Assembly (NCBI RefSeq): GCF_032062135.1
Contig: NC_092859.1
Location: 66,916,116-66,980,115 of the forward strand
DNA length: 64,000 bases
Direction: 5' to 3'
From: Pyxicephalus adspersus
Taxonomy: Eukaryota; Chordata; Amphibia; Anura; Pyxicephalidae
Positions 23,071 to 33,142 of the stretch are shown here, in pieces; within the stretch, counting starts at the first letter, position 1; each line of letters opens with the position of its first letter. A program made the position numbers and the translations under genes. The notes under the pieces were generated by a model. It worked only from the letters and a program-made list of their open reading frames with translations, did no database searches and had not been told where the DNA came from.

Positions 23071-23608
23071 CCCCATCTGTCCATAATTTTTAGAGACTCT
23101 TTAGTCACTGGCAAGGTACTGATGGACTGGCGTGGGTCCTATCTTCAAAAGGGAGCAAAGTCATTACCAGGTAACTACAGACAGGTTAGTTTAACGCCCA
23201 TATTTGGAAAGGTCCTAGAGAGTTTGATAAAGAACCACATAGAGGAGTTTCTGCCAGAAAATAATATTATAAGTGATAGTCAGCATGGCTTCAAGAAAGA
23301 CTGAGGTTGTCAAACAAATTTACTCTCTTTTTATGTGGAAGGAAGTAAGTAAACAGGTAGACAGTGGAATAGCGGTTGATATAGTGTACTTGGACTTGCT
23401 AAAGCATTTGACCCTGTACCCCACAGACGGTTAATATGCAAGTTAGGGTCAATAAGTTTAGAAAAGTCAATCTGTAAATGGATAGAGAACTGGCTTAAAG
23501 ATCGCATCCAGAGAGTTGTAATTAATGATTCATACTCTGAATGGTCTAAGGTTATTAGTGGTGTACCCCATATAGAGAACTCTCTCTATATGTATCAAGT
23601 GATAGTGA
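23071..23608 (+). mobile_element. CR1-type LINE, 5' part of an interrupted copy
   Basis: Same family as 15918-17822 but on the plus strand. The reverse transcriptase reads through NYRQVSLTPIFGKVLES, ENNIISDSQHGFKK, then the FDTVPHR-equivalent region (FDPVPHR), and reaches 'SGVP' near 23573, where it jumps to sequence of the family's distal part ('catatagagaactctc', compare the complement at 16363-16380), an internal deletion. The piggyBac element begins at 23609. The 3' UTR of the family resumes at 26905. Confidence 0.85.
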
Positions 23609-23843
23609 TTAACCAGGAAATTTTTCATCAGACAGCGAAAGTCAACTGAGCAACAATTCTGGACCTGAGGTCAGTGCTGTGCACACATGATGCTCCATTT
23701 ACCTTGATGCGGACTAGGCAGCACCGCCAAGATTTCCATTTACCGGCGCACCTGCTATGAAAATTTAGGCTTAATGCGACAATCCCTTGGCATGTCTGAA
23801 GTTGTTTTTGATCGGAAAAATTGTTAGGGAGACAAACAGGTAA

Positions 23844-24295
23844 GCCGCTCTGTGTGTGCTAACTTTTTGAAATTTTTAGCTAAATTTGTTTTTATGCAAA
23901 AATGTATGCTGCTCTGTGTTTGCTAACTTTTTGAAACATTTTGCTAATTTTTTTCATGCAAACATGTGGGCTGCTCTTTGTTTGCTAACTTTTTGACATT
24001 TTTAAATTTTTTTGCAATTTTTTTTTTATGCAAACATGTATTCTGTTCTGTATTTGCTAACTTTTTAATTTTTTTATGCCAACATGTGTGCTGCTCTGTG
24101 TTTGCTAACTTTTTGATATTTTTGAAAATTTTTGCTAATTTTTTTAATGCAAACATGTATGCTGCTCTGTGTTTTCTAACTTTTTTTAAAAAAATTATGC
24201 CAACATGTATGCTGCTTTGTGTTTGCTAATTTTTTGAAATTTTTTGTTAATTTTTTTTTTTACGCAAACATATATGCTGCTCAGTGTTTGCTAAC
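23844..24295 (+). repeat. Minisatellite array inside piggyBac 5' region
   Basis: Eight units beginning 'gctgctctgtgtttgctaac' at about 23844, 23908, 23970, 24041, 24090, 24161, 24211 and 24275. Each ends 'atgcaaacatgtat' or 'atgccaacatgt'. Spacings are about 64, 62, 71, 49, 71, 50 and 64: long units carry an extra 'ttttgctaattttt' block and short ones lack it. Chance open frames across it are low-complexity and not a gene. Confidence 0.88.
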
Positions 24296-24367
24296 ATAAT
24301 ACTTGCAACCTTCATCACACTATAAAAGAACATATCCTAAAATACTTTTTTTATTTTGTTTTATGCA

Positions 24368-25680
24368 GGTACGCTGGACAACAACAAGGTGCTCCAAACC
24401 TGAGGTTTGCAAAAAGCAGAAAGTGGGAACCTGTAACCAAGGATGACATTTGGTCGTTTTTGGGCCTAGTGATCCTGCACAGAGTTGTGGGCAAACCCAT
24501 AAAGAAGTGGTACTGGTCCAAGAATAAAATGATTGCCACTCCATTCTTTGGCACAGTCATGCCAGAATACCGCTTTTCCCTCATAATGAAATACCTGGAC
24601 TTCGCAAACAATAAAGAATTTGATGAGACCACCCATCCTGCACCAAAACTGAAGAAATTTTGGGAAGTGTCTCAGATGATTCTACAAAATTTCCAGCAAA
24701 CCAATATGCCAGAAGAGATGTCAGCATTGATGAAAGTCTAATGGCTTACAAGGGGAGGCTCAGCTGGGTGCAGTACATTGCGTCAAAGAGGGCACGATTT
24801 GGCGTGAAAACATATATGCTGTAGGAATCCTCATCTGGCTACATTTAGAATACAGTGCTGTACACGGGAAAAGGGACACAGTTCAACCCCAGATACAGCC
24901 ATTAAGGATTGGCAACATCTTCAGTGCTATCCCTCATTGAGCCATTGCTAGGTCAGGGCTATTTTGTCACAACTGACAATTTCTACATATCTCCTGAGCT
25001 TTATGAGTTCTTTCTGCAACACAGAACAGATGCCTATGGAAGCTTTAGGGCTAACCAGCGCAACCTGCCATCACTGTTTGCAAAAGGGAAGCTGAAGACA
25101 GGAGAAATTGTTGCCTGGCAGAAAGGCAAGATGATAACCTTTTTGAGATGGCATGATGAAGTGAAGTGATGAAGCCACAGGTGGTGACTCACTACAACAA
25201 CACCATGGGAGGTGTGGACAGAGCTGACCAAGCCATGACATTTTACCCAGTGATGGGGAAGCAGCAAAGAAAGTACTAAAAAAAGATTTTCAGGCATCTA
25301 GTTGAGCAGTGCCTGTGGAATGCCTACATTCTGTACAGAAAAAAATTGTCAGAGGCCTGTGAATCATTCAGACTTCATTTTGCAAGTTTGCGAATCCATA
25401 GTCAAGAACCACCAAACATCATCAGTAGCTATGAATAGACCTGGACGCCGTGCTTCCACCATTGTCAATTCAGAACGCCTGACTTGTCGTCACTTCATTG
25501 AATACATCCCACCCACCCAGAAAAAAGCAGCACCTACAAGTATGTGCGTTGTTTGGTGCTAAAGGATCGATGACAGAGGAAGGAAGGAACCCAAAGAAAC
25601 CAGGTTCTACTGTCCCGACTGTGATGTTGGGCTTTGTGCAGCACCCTGCTTCAAAATCTACCACACCCGGGATGTCTACT
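24368..25680 (+). pseudogene. piggyBac transposase (PGBD4-like), broken
   Basis: DDE-type transposase for TTAA-specific cut-and-paste. Order seen: WEPVTKDDIWSFLGLVILH-like block (24430-24480), KWYWSKNKMIATPFFGTVMP, then first aspartate in SIDES (24729-24731), second in VTTDNFY (24975-24977), third in GGVDRADQ (25217-25219), and a C-terminal cysteine cluster YCPDC...C (about 25610-25660). Defects: a frameshift just before SIDES, a stop near 24823, a deletion of roughly 25-30 codons after the RWHDE region near 25160, and further shifts near 25275 and 25555. All three catalytic aspartates survive as codons but in different frames. Confidence 0.92.
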
Positions 25681-26041
25681 AAAAATGTAAATAATTTTTT
25701 TTTCTAAAATCTGCATTTAATTTATATTATTATTTATCAATAATATTGCACCCTTGTTTGGAAAATGTCAGTAAGAAATTTTTGATAAAGTATTTTTTTT
25801 TTTGATAAATTACATTGTTGTGGTCTATTATTTCATTATTTTTTATAATTATGATTTTTAATTATTTAATATATTATAATTTATTATTATAATATAATAA
25901 ATAAATATAATTATTATACCCGGGAGTTAAGAATTACCTAAGAATTACAGGCCCACAATATAAACAAAAATTTCTACGCAAAAAAAAAGGATCACTTTTT
26001 GCATCAAAAAACTGACAGAATTAGAACGCTAGGGGGGTTAA

Positions 26042-26647
26042 TCGACAGGTTATTATTATTATTATTATTATTATTATTTTTATTAATAAACAGGATTTAT
26101 ATAGCGCCAACATATTACGCAGCGCTGTACATTAAGTAGGGATTGCAAATGACAGACTAATATAGACAATGATACAGGAGGAGAGAACCCTGCCCCGAAG
26201 AGCTTACAATCTAGTAGGTGGGGGAATTTCACACACAACAGGATGGGAGATATGTAGTGGTGGGAAGTAGTGATGGTTTCAAAAGACAGAAGAAGACAGG
26301 TAGGTAAGTTTGAAAAAATGGGTTTTGAGCGCTCTTTTTAATAAGCAGAAAGTAGGAGCAAGCGGAATAGGACGAGGAGGACCATTCCAGAGAGTTGGAG
26401 CAGCTCTAGAGAAGTCTTGTATCCGTGCGTGTGATGAGGTTATGAGTGAGGAAGTCATTAGTAGGTCATGGGACAGGTAGGGACGGATTTTGGAGATGTT
26501 GCCTAGGTGAAAGTGACAGGACCTGGAAATGTTCTGAATATGGGGGGTAAATGAGAGGGCCGAGTCAAAGGTGACACCAAGACAACGTGTCTGAGGTGTG
26601 GATAAAGTCCTCAGCAGAGCTAGGGGGCACAGCACTAGTGGAGACAC
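26042..26647 (-). mobile_element. L2-type LINE 3' fragment
   Basis: Minus strand. Reverse transcriptase C-terminus (TRCLGVTFDSALSFTPHI, ISKIRPYLSHDLL) is joined by an internal deletion near 26430 to the distal DFSRAAPTLWN...FCLLKRALKTHFFKL block. Then comes the 3' UTR 'agattgtaagctcttcggggcagg' in reverse, 'ggcgctatata' and an (ATT)n tail at 26050-26080. The combination of ORF and tail identifies L2. It directly abuts the piggyBac TTAA at 26038-26041. Confidence 0.9.
26050..26080. repeat. (ATT)n microsatellite, L2 tail
   Basis: About ten ATT units at the 3' end of the minus-strand L2 fragment. Confidence 0.92.
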
Positions 26648-26904
26648 TTTGCACGACCGCTGAGTGCTGTGTCTGAGCCAGCTAAATAGCCAAGGACAAT
26701 TAGTAGGCTATTTCCTGATTGGCCGGTAGGAGAGGTGATGCTGATAAAACTTGGAAGAGCAGACACACCCAGGAGGTAAGTGTGACATGCTCAAAGATTT
26801 TCTCTCTACCTCCACTTATATCTCGGTTTGTAGGACGCATGGACCTAATACCCACTTCTTAGTTATGACACTGTATCTGTCCACTGTTTTACTACAGCTT
26901 ATTT
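26648..26904. other. Unassigned sequence between L2 and CR1 3' end
   Basis: Mixed sequence with moderate GC ('cacgaccgctgagtgctgtg', 'attggccggtaggagag'). Could be another repeat; nothing recognised. Confidence 0.4.
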
Positions 26905-27560
26905 AATTTTCAACAATGTGGAATAGGCTCCCTCAGGAAGTAGTTTTAGCAAATACTATAGTTCAGTGGTCGCCAACCTTTTTAGTCCCGTGAACCACTT
27001 AAATTTTCAGGCTCCTGGCTGCGCATGGGAGCTGGTTGTCAATCCAAGGGGAGGAACCTCCCCATAGTGACATCATAATGCCATAACCCCCACCCACTCT
27101 GCCATCGCAGACCTGAGCCTGCGATGGGAGGGTGGGCAGGTTGTGTCGTGAAGCCAGGGATTTGCACAGGGGACGTGGTTCGCGGCTCTGGTCGGTGCGT
27201 CCCCCCGGCGAAGGACCCTGCTTGGGGGTGCACTGACCAGAGCTGTGAACCCCCAAAATCTTCTCGCAGACCACCAGTTGGCGACCGCTGCTATAGATTG
27301 CTTTAAGAAAAAGGTGGATGCTTTCCTAGAAGCACAAAATTTAACTGGATATTAAAGTTTTAAAGTAAAAACAACAGAGGCTGTTTATGCAGGGAACACT
27401 TAATTGTCTCATTGGATCAGGGAGGAATTTTTTCCCATATTTGAGTAAATTGAACCAGGGGTTTCTGCTTTCCTCTGGATCAACTATCTCTATAGGATGG
27501 GATATGTTTATTTTCCTAGTGGTTGAACTTGATGGACTTTTTCAACCTAACTGAATGTGA
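26905..27560 (+). mobile_element. CR1-type LINE 3' UTR, split by a hAT element
   Basis: 'aatgtggaataggctccctcaggaagtagt' through 'gatgctttcctagaagcacaaaatttaactgg' to 'gtggttgaacttgatggact', closely matching the complement of 15930-16260. Same orientation as the CR1 part at 23071, so probably the distal piece of that insertion. Interrupted at 26964-27290 by a hAT element. Confidence 0.88.
26964..27290. mobile_element. hAT non-autonomous element with 8-bp target duplication
   Basis: 327 bp; ends CAGTGGTCGCCAA and TTGGCGACCGCTG (one mismatch in 13). Flanks ctatagtt (26956-26963) and ctatagat (27291-27298) match at 7 of 8 bases, the hAT signature. The uninterrupted site is visible in the other CR1 copy at about 16215 (complement of 'actactatagattgcg'). 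GC-rich interior, no transposase. Confidence 0.93.
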
Positions 27561-27624
27561 TAAAAAAAAGTTCCTGAACAAGGACCCTTATTGTCATATT
27601 CTTTAAATGAAAGCTGCATATAAA

Positions 27625-27625
<1 letters not shown>

Positions 27626-27661
<36 letters not shown>
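27626..27661. repeat. (TA)n microsatellite
   Basis: About 36 bp of TA immediately after the CR1 3' end and an A-rich stretch. Confidence 0.93.
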
Positions 27662-27663
<2 letters not shown>

Positions 27664-27839
27664 TTACATGAATGGGTTAAAGCTTATCTGACATTTTTGC
27701 TTGCAATTAAAATGCAGTTTCCAATTTAAATGCAGTTATCATGTTTGCATGTGTTCACTCCACTCCACCATCTTCATCTGGCCCACTTTGGGGTTCCACA
27801 TCTTTGGCCACCTTGATTGGCCAGGCCAAAATAATATTA

Positions 27840-27985
27840 CTCCCAGGCATGTGCTTTAGTTAATTCATTACTAGCAGCCTGGGGTAAAGTGAATACCTCG
27901 CAGAAGAAACATCACCTGTCACTTCTGCAATAAAAATCCTGCCTGCTTTTTCCTTGTGAAAGTCTAGTTCCACTTTAAAGCACAG
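27840..27985. repeat. Short repeat with 'agttccactttaaag' end
   Basis: The right end at 27965-27980 resembles that of the TTAA-bounded element at 2440-2460; the remainder is too diverged to delimit. Confidence 0.35.
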
Positions 27986-28479
27986 GGACCTAACCTCTAC
28001 TGGAATGTTGATGGATGACAGGTTCTCTGCTTTATAAATAGACAACTAAGTGGTTGAAATGATAGACTGAACTTTGTTTTGCAGTTGAATTCACTCATGC
28101 CTGGCCATGAGGCATAAAATGTTGTCTCTGTGTTTCTTTATAGCAGCAACCCATTGTGACTTTGTAATAGGAAGCAGGTGCTTTGTTTAGGGAAGGTTTT
28201 GTGTGGTTTTGCGGGATATCATTTTTGCTGGGAGATATGCCTACCACTCACAAGAGTACTTGGCACAGTGAAGTTGAACATTACAAAATAGTTTTACTGA
28301 TTCACTTTTGATTATTTTTTAAAATAATCCAGAATTGTATTTATCTATGGATGCATTTGCAGTACAATTAATGATAAGATGTTACAACTTTTACTTGTAA
28401 GGTATTTGATCTAAATTTACTTTACTGTTGTCCTTATAACTCTGCATGACTCTAATGCAGTTACATAAACAAATAAAAA

Positions 28480-29110
28480 GAAACAGCCTGACATCTCTTT
28501 TAGAGAATAGTGTTATAGTTGCCAGCATCTCATATAGGGCACAATCAAATGGCTTCCTCAAAGCACACATGCTGGTATCATATGTGCCTTTTTAAGAATT
28601 CCATTTTCAATCTATATGCAGTTTCTTTTATACCGGGTATAAAATTGGGACTTCTGTTAATTCTGCCAAATATTGTGGCATGTTTGCTTGGTGGCTAGCA
28701 CTCCTGCTTTGCAGCCCCAGGTTCAAATCTCAGCCAGAACATTATCCACATGAAATTTGTATATTTTTCCTGTATTTGTTTGGATTTCTTCCTCCATATC
28801 AAAATAATGCTGTTATTTGGCTTCCCCTCAAAATTGGACAGAAGCAAAGAAAAAGAAAAAAGCCTGACACTACTTTTATAGAAAAGTGTTATGGTTGACA
28901 TAAAGGCACATTCAATTGGCCTCCTCAAAACACACATTATGGTATTTTTGTGCATTTTTAGGAATTGCATAGTTTATCCAGTCCATCTATGGTTCTTTTT
29001 ATATTGGGTATCAAAACAGTGCTGCAAAACAGTTGCCTCAGTAGGTTGCATTGTCCCAGGTTCATTTCTCAGCTAGGACACTATCTGTATACATTTTGTA
29101 TCCTACTTCT
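28480..29110 (+). repeat. Tandem segmental duplication, two copies about 380 bp apart
   Basis: Copy 1 (about 28480-28770) and copy 2 (about 28855-29110) share, in order: 'aagcctgaca', 'tagtgttat.gttg', 'ggcacaatcaa.tggc.tcctcaaa.cacaca', 'ctat.t.cagttt.ttttata..gggtat', and 'cccaggttca..tctcagc'. Copy 1 includes a tRNA-like SINE segment with box-B-like GGTTCAAATCTC at 28719-28730; in copy 2 it reads GGTTCATTTCTC. Copies are clearly diverged. Confidence 0.7.
28680..28800 (+). repeat. tRNA-derived SINE-like segment
   Basis: 'gcttggtggctagcactcctgc' resembles an A-box region and 'GGTTCAAATCTC' a B box, followed by 'gtatatttttcctgtatttgtttggatttcttcc', which matches the widespread vertebrate SINE body I remember. 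No tRNA cloverleaf is intact, so it is not a tRNA gene. Confidence 0.55.
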
Positions 29111-29343
29111 GGAAATAAATGAAGAACATCTGCCCTAAAGCTGAGGTTTAGCTGCCTTCACTGGTTCCTCCTTTATCAATAACATAAAAATTACATCTTT
29201 AAATAAAACCTTTATGTTTTTTTTTTGCAAACTTTATTTTTGACCCACTGCCATATTTGCTAGGTATCTGTGCTTCTGTGCTTCTGTGCAACACAGGCAG
29301 AGCATGACTGGTTGGCAAGGTACTGTACTTTCCTGAAAACAGA

Positions 29344-29670
29344 TAGCTTTTCATTCAGAGTTCCATGGAACCCCAGGGTTCCTCAAGAGGTTGTTATGGG
29401 TTTCTCGAACTGTGGCTGAATGATCACGCATTTGATGATGCCTGCATAGTTCTGGGACCAAAACCACTTAGTAGAGCCAGCTGCATGTCTCTAATGATGT
29501 TCTGAAGTGTGTAGAAGATATTGTAACCACCACTGTAAAGGGGGGCATTCTTTCCATTCACCACCAACTTAAGGCTTAACTTCTCCCACTCACCCCTAAT
29601 GAATTTATTAATGTAAGGGTGCCCCAAAGACTTAAAATAATTTTAGGGGTTCCTCATGGGTAAAAAGATT
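29344..29670 (+). mobile_element. hAT-like non-autonomous element
   Basis: 'cagagttccatggaaccccagggttcctcaag' start and ordered similarity to 1600-1914 ('aactgtggctgaatga', 'tctgggaccaaaaccactt', 'acccctaatgaatttatta', 'ggttcctcatggg'). CAG start fits hAT but no clean duplication was found. Confidence 0.55.
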
Positions 29671-30880
29671 GGTAAGAACTCTAGATCAGATCATACTAAA
29701 TGTTCTCTTGTCAGGACATGAGATGGACTCAATCTGTCTAGGCTGCAGCTTTTGATGCTTCTCTGATGTATGAAGCTGACAGTGTGCAGTGAAATGAGAG
29801 TTCAGGTTTAAATCAAAATGCTGCCATTTTAAAGAACAGAAATACATAGATAAAATTTCAAATGATCTCTTTGAAATTAAAATACTCACAAAGTAGCTAT
29901 TTATTTTACATTAAACATTTTAAAAGCTAGACAACTTAAATATGCAGTCATGATCTAAATCCAAGTTTGATATATAGAAGATAATAATAATCTATCTTTA
30001 CTATAGCGTGTTCCCCCTCATACTTTCTGTTTTTTTTCCTCTTCAAAATTGAAGCATAGTATACAATTCTTGCTAAAATCGTTATAATTATAATTGTATT
30101 TTATTATTGTGATTACATAATTTGCTGTTAAACCCAGCAATAAGTTACTCATCTTGGGTGAAGTGAAATTACATCCGTGGGCATAATTGCAATTACCACA
30201 TTTGTTACAGATGCTATGCTATTCTTCCTTCATGTCCTTTTTCTGGAATAATGTTTATTAAAGTAATGAATATATGAAGCGCGTCTTCTTTACACCCATA
30301 CATGCTAGACCAATGTAGTAGTGTAAAATAGTTTAAGCTTCACATATATGCAATGGGGTATGTTACCACATACTGGATGGTTTGTGATATATTGTAGTGC
30401 CATTTTTTTTGAACAACACTATGCACCACAATGCACTGATGTGAAAAAAAAAAGTTAGGACTAATACAGCTAATACAGGATAGCTAATACAGGATAGCTA
30501 ATAATAGCTAATACAGGATTAGCTATTAACACAACACAAGGTAACCCATGTAATGCATTTAGTGCTTTATAAAAAGGACACTGTTGCTATGCTTTAGCAG
30601 TACATTTTGAATGAATAAGTTGCCCTAATGCTGTACATTCAATACTACTCATTAGCATGCACATTGCAGAAGCAGAACTTACAGAGTACCGTAGTTTTAA
30701 TTGAAACAAAAGTTTACTGCTAACACTAATTTAGCATTAAATAATTGTCTTTGTTTTCTATTATCTTTTAGCAGTTCTGTTTATTAGCAGAGTAGCTATG
30801 ACATGGACTGTATGACAGAAAGATCAATAATTGGCCTCAGACGCTGTAGTTTTTTTTCTTGACCAGGGTAGCTCAGATCT
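29671..30880. other. Intergenic, short local repeats only
   Basis: Includes a small tandem patch at about 30458-30530 built from 'agctaatacagga' (four to five partial copies). No gene recognised. Confidence 0.6.
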
Positions 30881-31429
30881 TTGCCCCCTTTCCCCAGAAC
30901 TTACACCCGCCTTAAGCTTTCCCCCCACTTAACACACTGTCCCCCACATCACATTTTCCCGCACAATTAAATAACATACATTTTACATGAACAAACATTT
31001 AAATAACCACATTATCACAATATTACAATATTAACATAACACTAACATTTCAGTTTTGCTAACATATAAAACTTTCCTTATTACTTATAAATACCTGTAA
31101 ACCAAAACCCTTTATTTAAACACTGTGCCCTATTGCTCTAGTTCCAACTTCAACTCCAGTTTTATAACACCAAGGCTGCAGGTCTAGGAAAGGTATAGAC
31201 CGCTCCACCAAATGTCCTTTACCATTTTGAACCATACAGGCCCCTAGCCGCCCAACATCACCTCAGGGGCCCCACCATAACACCATTAATGGGCACCCTA
31301 CCACTGGGTTGCCCTTCCAAATTACACATGCCACAGGGCTCAGGCGGGATACCTCATGCCTGAGCGCTCCTCCACACCCGAAAATCATGCTGCACCCCAT
31401 CCTGCAAGCTTAAAAACCGCAAGTCAGTG

Positions 31430-31900
31430 CCTATGGCATTAAGGTGTACCCCATCCCTGCACAGAAACTTCTCCGTATCCTCCTCCAGCTCCCTGTCTGA
31501 GGACTATAGCCCCATTCCTGGCCACAAATCTGCCCACCTCTTTATTCACCTTGATGCCCACCTTGTTGAATTTTTCTACTGAACGTGCCCCTCTCCAAGT
31601 AGTTCTGGTCACAATGTCTGACCAGACAAAAATAACCCCTGGGAATTCTACTTTTAGCTTCAGAAAATCAATCCTCAGGTCCCCAATCACAATGTCTAAC
31701 CAGAAAAAAATAACCCCTGCGAATTCTACTTTTAGCCTCAGAAAATCAATCCTCAGGTCCCCAATCAAATCCCGCATAGATCGCTGCCCCAAATCGTTGC
31801 ACCAAGCATGTATTACCACTACATCTGGTTGACGATCCAATTCCACAAATCGCCTCATCTCTGGCACCACCCTGCTCCACAGCATGCCACGAACTCCAAA
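31430..31900 (-). pseudogene. SGNH-hydrolase-like domain of the retroelement with internal duplication
   Basis: Reads GMLWSRVVPEMRRFVELDRQ then PDVVVIHAWCNDLGQRSMRD; the ND fits SGNH block III (usually GxND; the preceding glycines are altered). It continues VEFPGVIFVWSDIV and TWRGARSVEKFNK. A 26-residue segment (GDLRIDFL...FxGVIFxWxDIV) is present twice because of a 78-bp tandem duplication. The frame is open for 148 codons, but the N-terminal SGNH block with the catalytic serine is deleted. Confidence 0.75.
31610..31765. repeat. 78-bp in-frame tandem duplication
   Basis: Unit starting 'cacaatgtctgaccag' at 31610 repeats from 31688 ('cacaatgtctaaccag'), with only a few differences. Period 78 bp = 26 codons. 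Confidence 0.93.
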
Positions 31901-31939
31901 CCACTGAACCGTGCTTACCCATGCTCACCAAACACCTCC

Positions 31940-32085
31940 TAAAAACTGCGATAAACTGAAAACGGCGCAGGAATGACCCATTTTCATGCACCAACACCAG
32001 CCCCCCCATGCCAGGCCTCTGCCGGAGAAAATTACACACTGCTTTTACCGGGCAAACAGGGGACCCCTCTATACGGAACATTCGG
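31940..32085 (-). pseudogene. Tyrosine recombinase fragment
   Basis: Block SPVCPVKAVCNFLRQRPGMG then LVLVHENGSFLRRFQFIAVF matches the middle of tyrosine recombinases carried by these retroelements. The downstream catalytic section (HxxR and tyrosine) is missing: the sequence passes directly into hydrolase-like 'WFGVRGMLWSRVVPEM'. This is a deletion fusing two genes. Confidence 0.75.
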
Positions 32086-32179
32086 AAAATATGCACCAAA
32101 ACAGGGGCCCTCCATTTTTTCCCCCGTTAGCAGGACTCCAAAACGGTCAGCCACATGCTGTAATGTCCCCAACAAAACT

Positions 32180-32722
32180 CTACAAACTGAACTGTCTGGT
32201 GAACAGAAAATCATCCAAACAGTGGATGACTGAATCCACCTCCGCCACCGTTTTACCCACCCTTTCCAAAAATGAACTAAATTGTTCAAACAAGGCGCAC
32301 AAAATTGAACAACCCATCGGCAGGCACCCATCAACAAAATATACTTCCTGCCATTTGCATCCTAAAAACCGAATGCACTCCTGATGTACTGGTAACAAAA
32401 CGAAAAGCGGCCTCTATGTCCGCCTTTGCCATTAATGCACCCTTTCGAAAGCGCCTCAATCAACTAATCGACTCATCCAGCGATGTGTATGCTACCGAGC
32501 ACAGCTTCAGATCAATTCCATCATTTACCAAATGTCCGGCGGGAACGATAAATGATGAATCATGTGAAACTTACCTGGCTCCTTTTTAGTTACCAGACCC
32601 AATGGCCACTCTACCAGGCCTTCCATCGGCGGTACGTCAAAGGGGCCACTAATCCTACCAAAAACTACCTCTTTCGCCAATTTAGCAGACACTACGTCAG
32701 GATGCTGCAATGTCGATCTCAA
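32180..32722 (-). pseudogene. Reverse transcriptase of a DIRS/Ngaro-like element
   Basis: Fingers/palm blocks: GPFDVPPMEGLVEWPLGLV with KKEPGKFHMIHHLSFP (32722-32525), then LPMGCSILCALFEQFSSFL and the catalytic HCLDDFLF (32398-32180; the two aspartates at 32210-32215). The family motif is normally YLDDF, so tyrosine has become cysteine. A deletion or frameshift separates the two segments, and no RNase H or methyltransferase part could be read after it. Confidence 0.83.
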
Positions 32723-32810
32723 TTTTTGGGTTCCCTTGGAATCGCACTCATCTCACATGTAATCCAAAACCCCCTCCCATATAACCTTTCTCCAATGTCC
32801 TGGCCACCTC

Positions 32811-33142
32811 TCAGTCGGGATACTTACTTAGAAAAGGGCGCATCCTTTCGACAATCACCGGCATCAGCCCTTTTCCACCACCATCCCCCCCTTTTCCAGC
32901 CCCTTGTTTAAAACATCTGGCAAGGCTGTGGTTACCTCCACATCCTGAGCACTCATGGCAGAAGCGGCAGCTCCCACCGAATTTGCACGTGCCCTCGTTG
33001 AATAACCAACACACTCCTCACTTCTTCGCGGCTGGTGATCCAACTCCTTGATGCCCATCACCCCCCTCGAAAACACTGCTGACCGCCAGGCCTCCCAACT
33101 GACATATTCTTCATTCATAGGCCTATATCTTTGTGGTCCCAC
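32811..33142 (-). pseudogene. DIRS/Ngaro ORF1-like protein with cysteine cluster
   Basis: Reads CWLFNEGTCKFGGSCRFCHE then CSGCGG..HSLARC in one frame, a CCCH-like cluster followed by CxxC typical of the gag-like ORF1 of these elements (nucleic-acid binding). Upstream in another frame is a YVSWEAWRSAVF block. Two frames are needed, so it is broken. Confidence 0.7.

Larger units (their letters stand above)
23609..26041 (+). mobile_element. piggyBac-type transposon, degenerate
   Basis: Contains a broken piggyBac transposase (24368-25680). The right end is convincing: '...ctgacagaattagaacgct' then AGGGGGGTTAA at 26031-26041, i.e. TTAACCCCCCTAG in reverse, the expected TTAA target plus CCC-start terminus. 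The left end is proposed at the TTAACC at 23609-23614; its terminal bases do not clearly mirror the right end, so the left border is tentative. The 5' non-coding part carries an eight-unit tandem array. Confidence 0.78.

Noticed and set aside
23944..24229. Open frames with KLANTEQ-like or FANFLIF-like repeats on the two strands
   Set aside because: They are translations of the piggyBac-internal minisatellite; the periodicity explains the repetitive peptide.
24508..24741. Host-domesticated PGBD gene
   Set aside because: The frame is broken by frameshifts, a stop and a deletion and the element keeps a TTAA-CCC terminus, so it is an ordinary dead transposon copy.
28683..28745. Candidate tRNA gene from A- and B-box-like motifs
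   Set aside because: No acceptor stem pairing or anticodon arm; it continues into a SINE body, so a tRNA-derived repeat is more likely.
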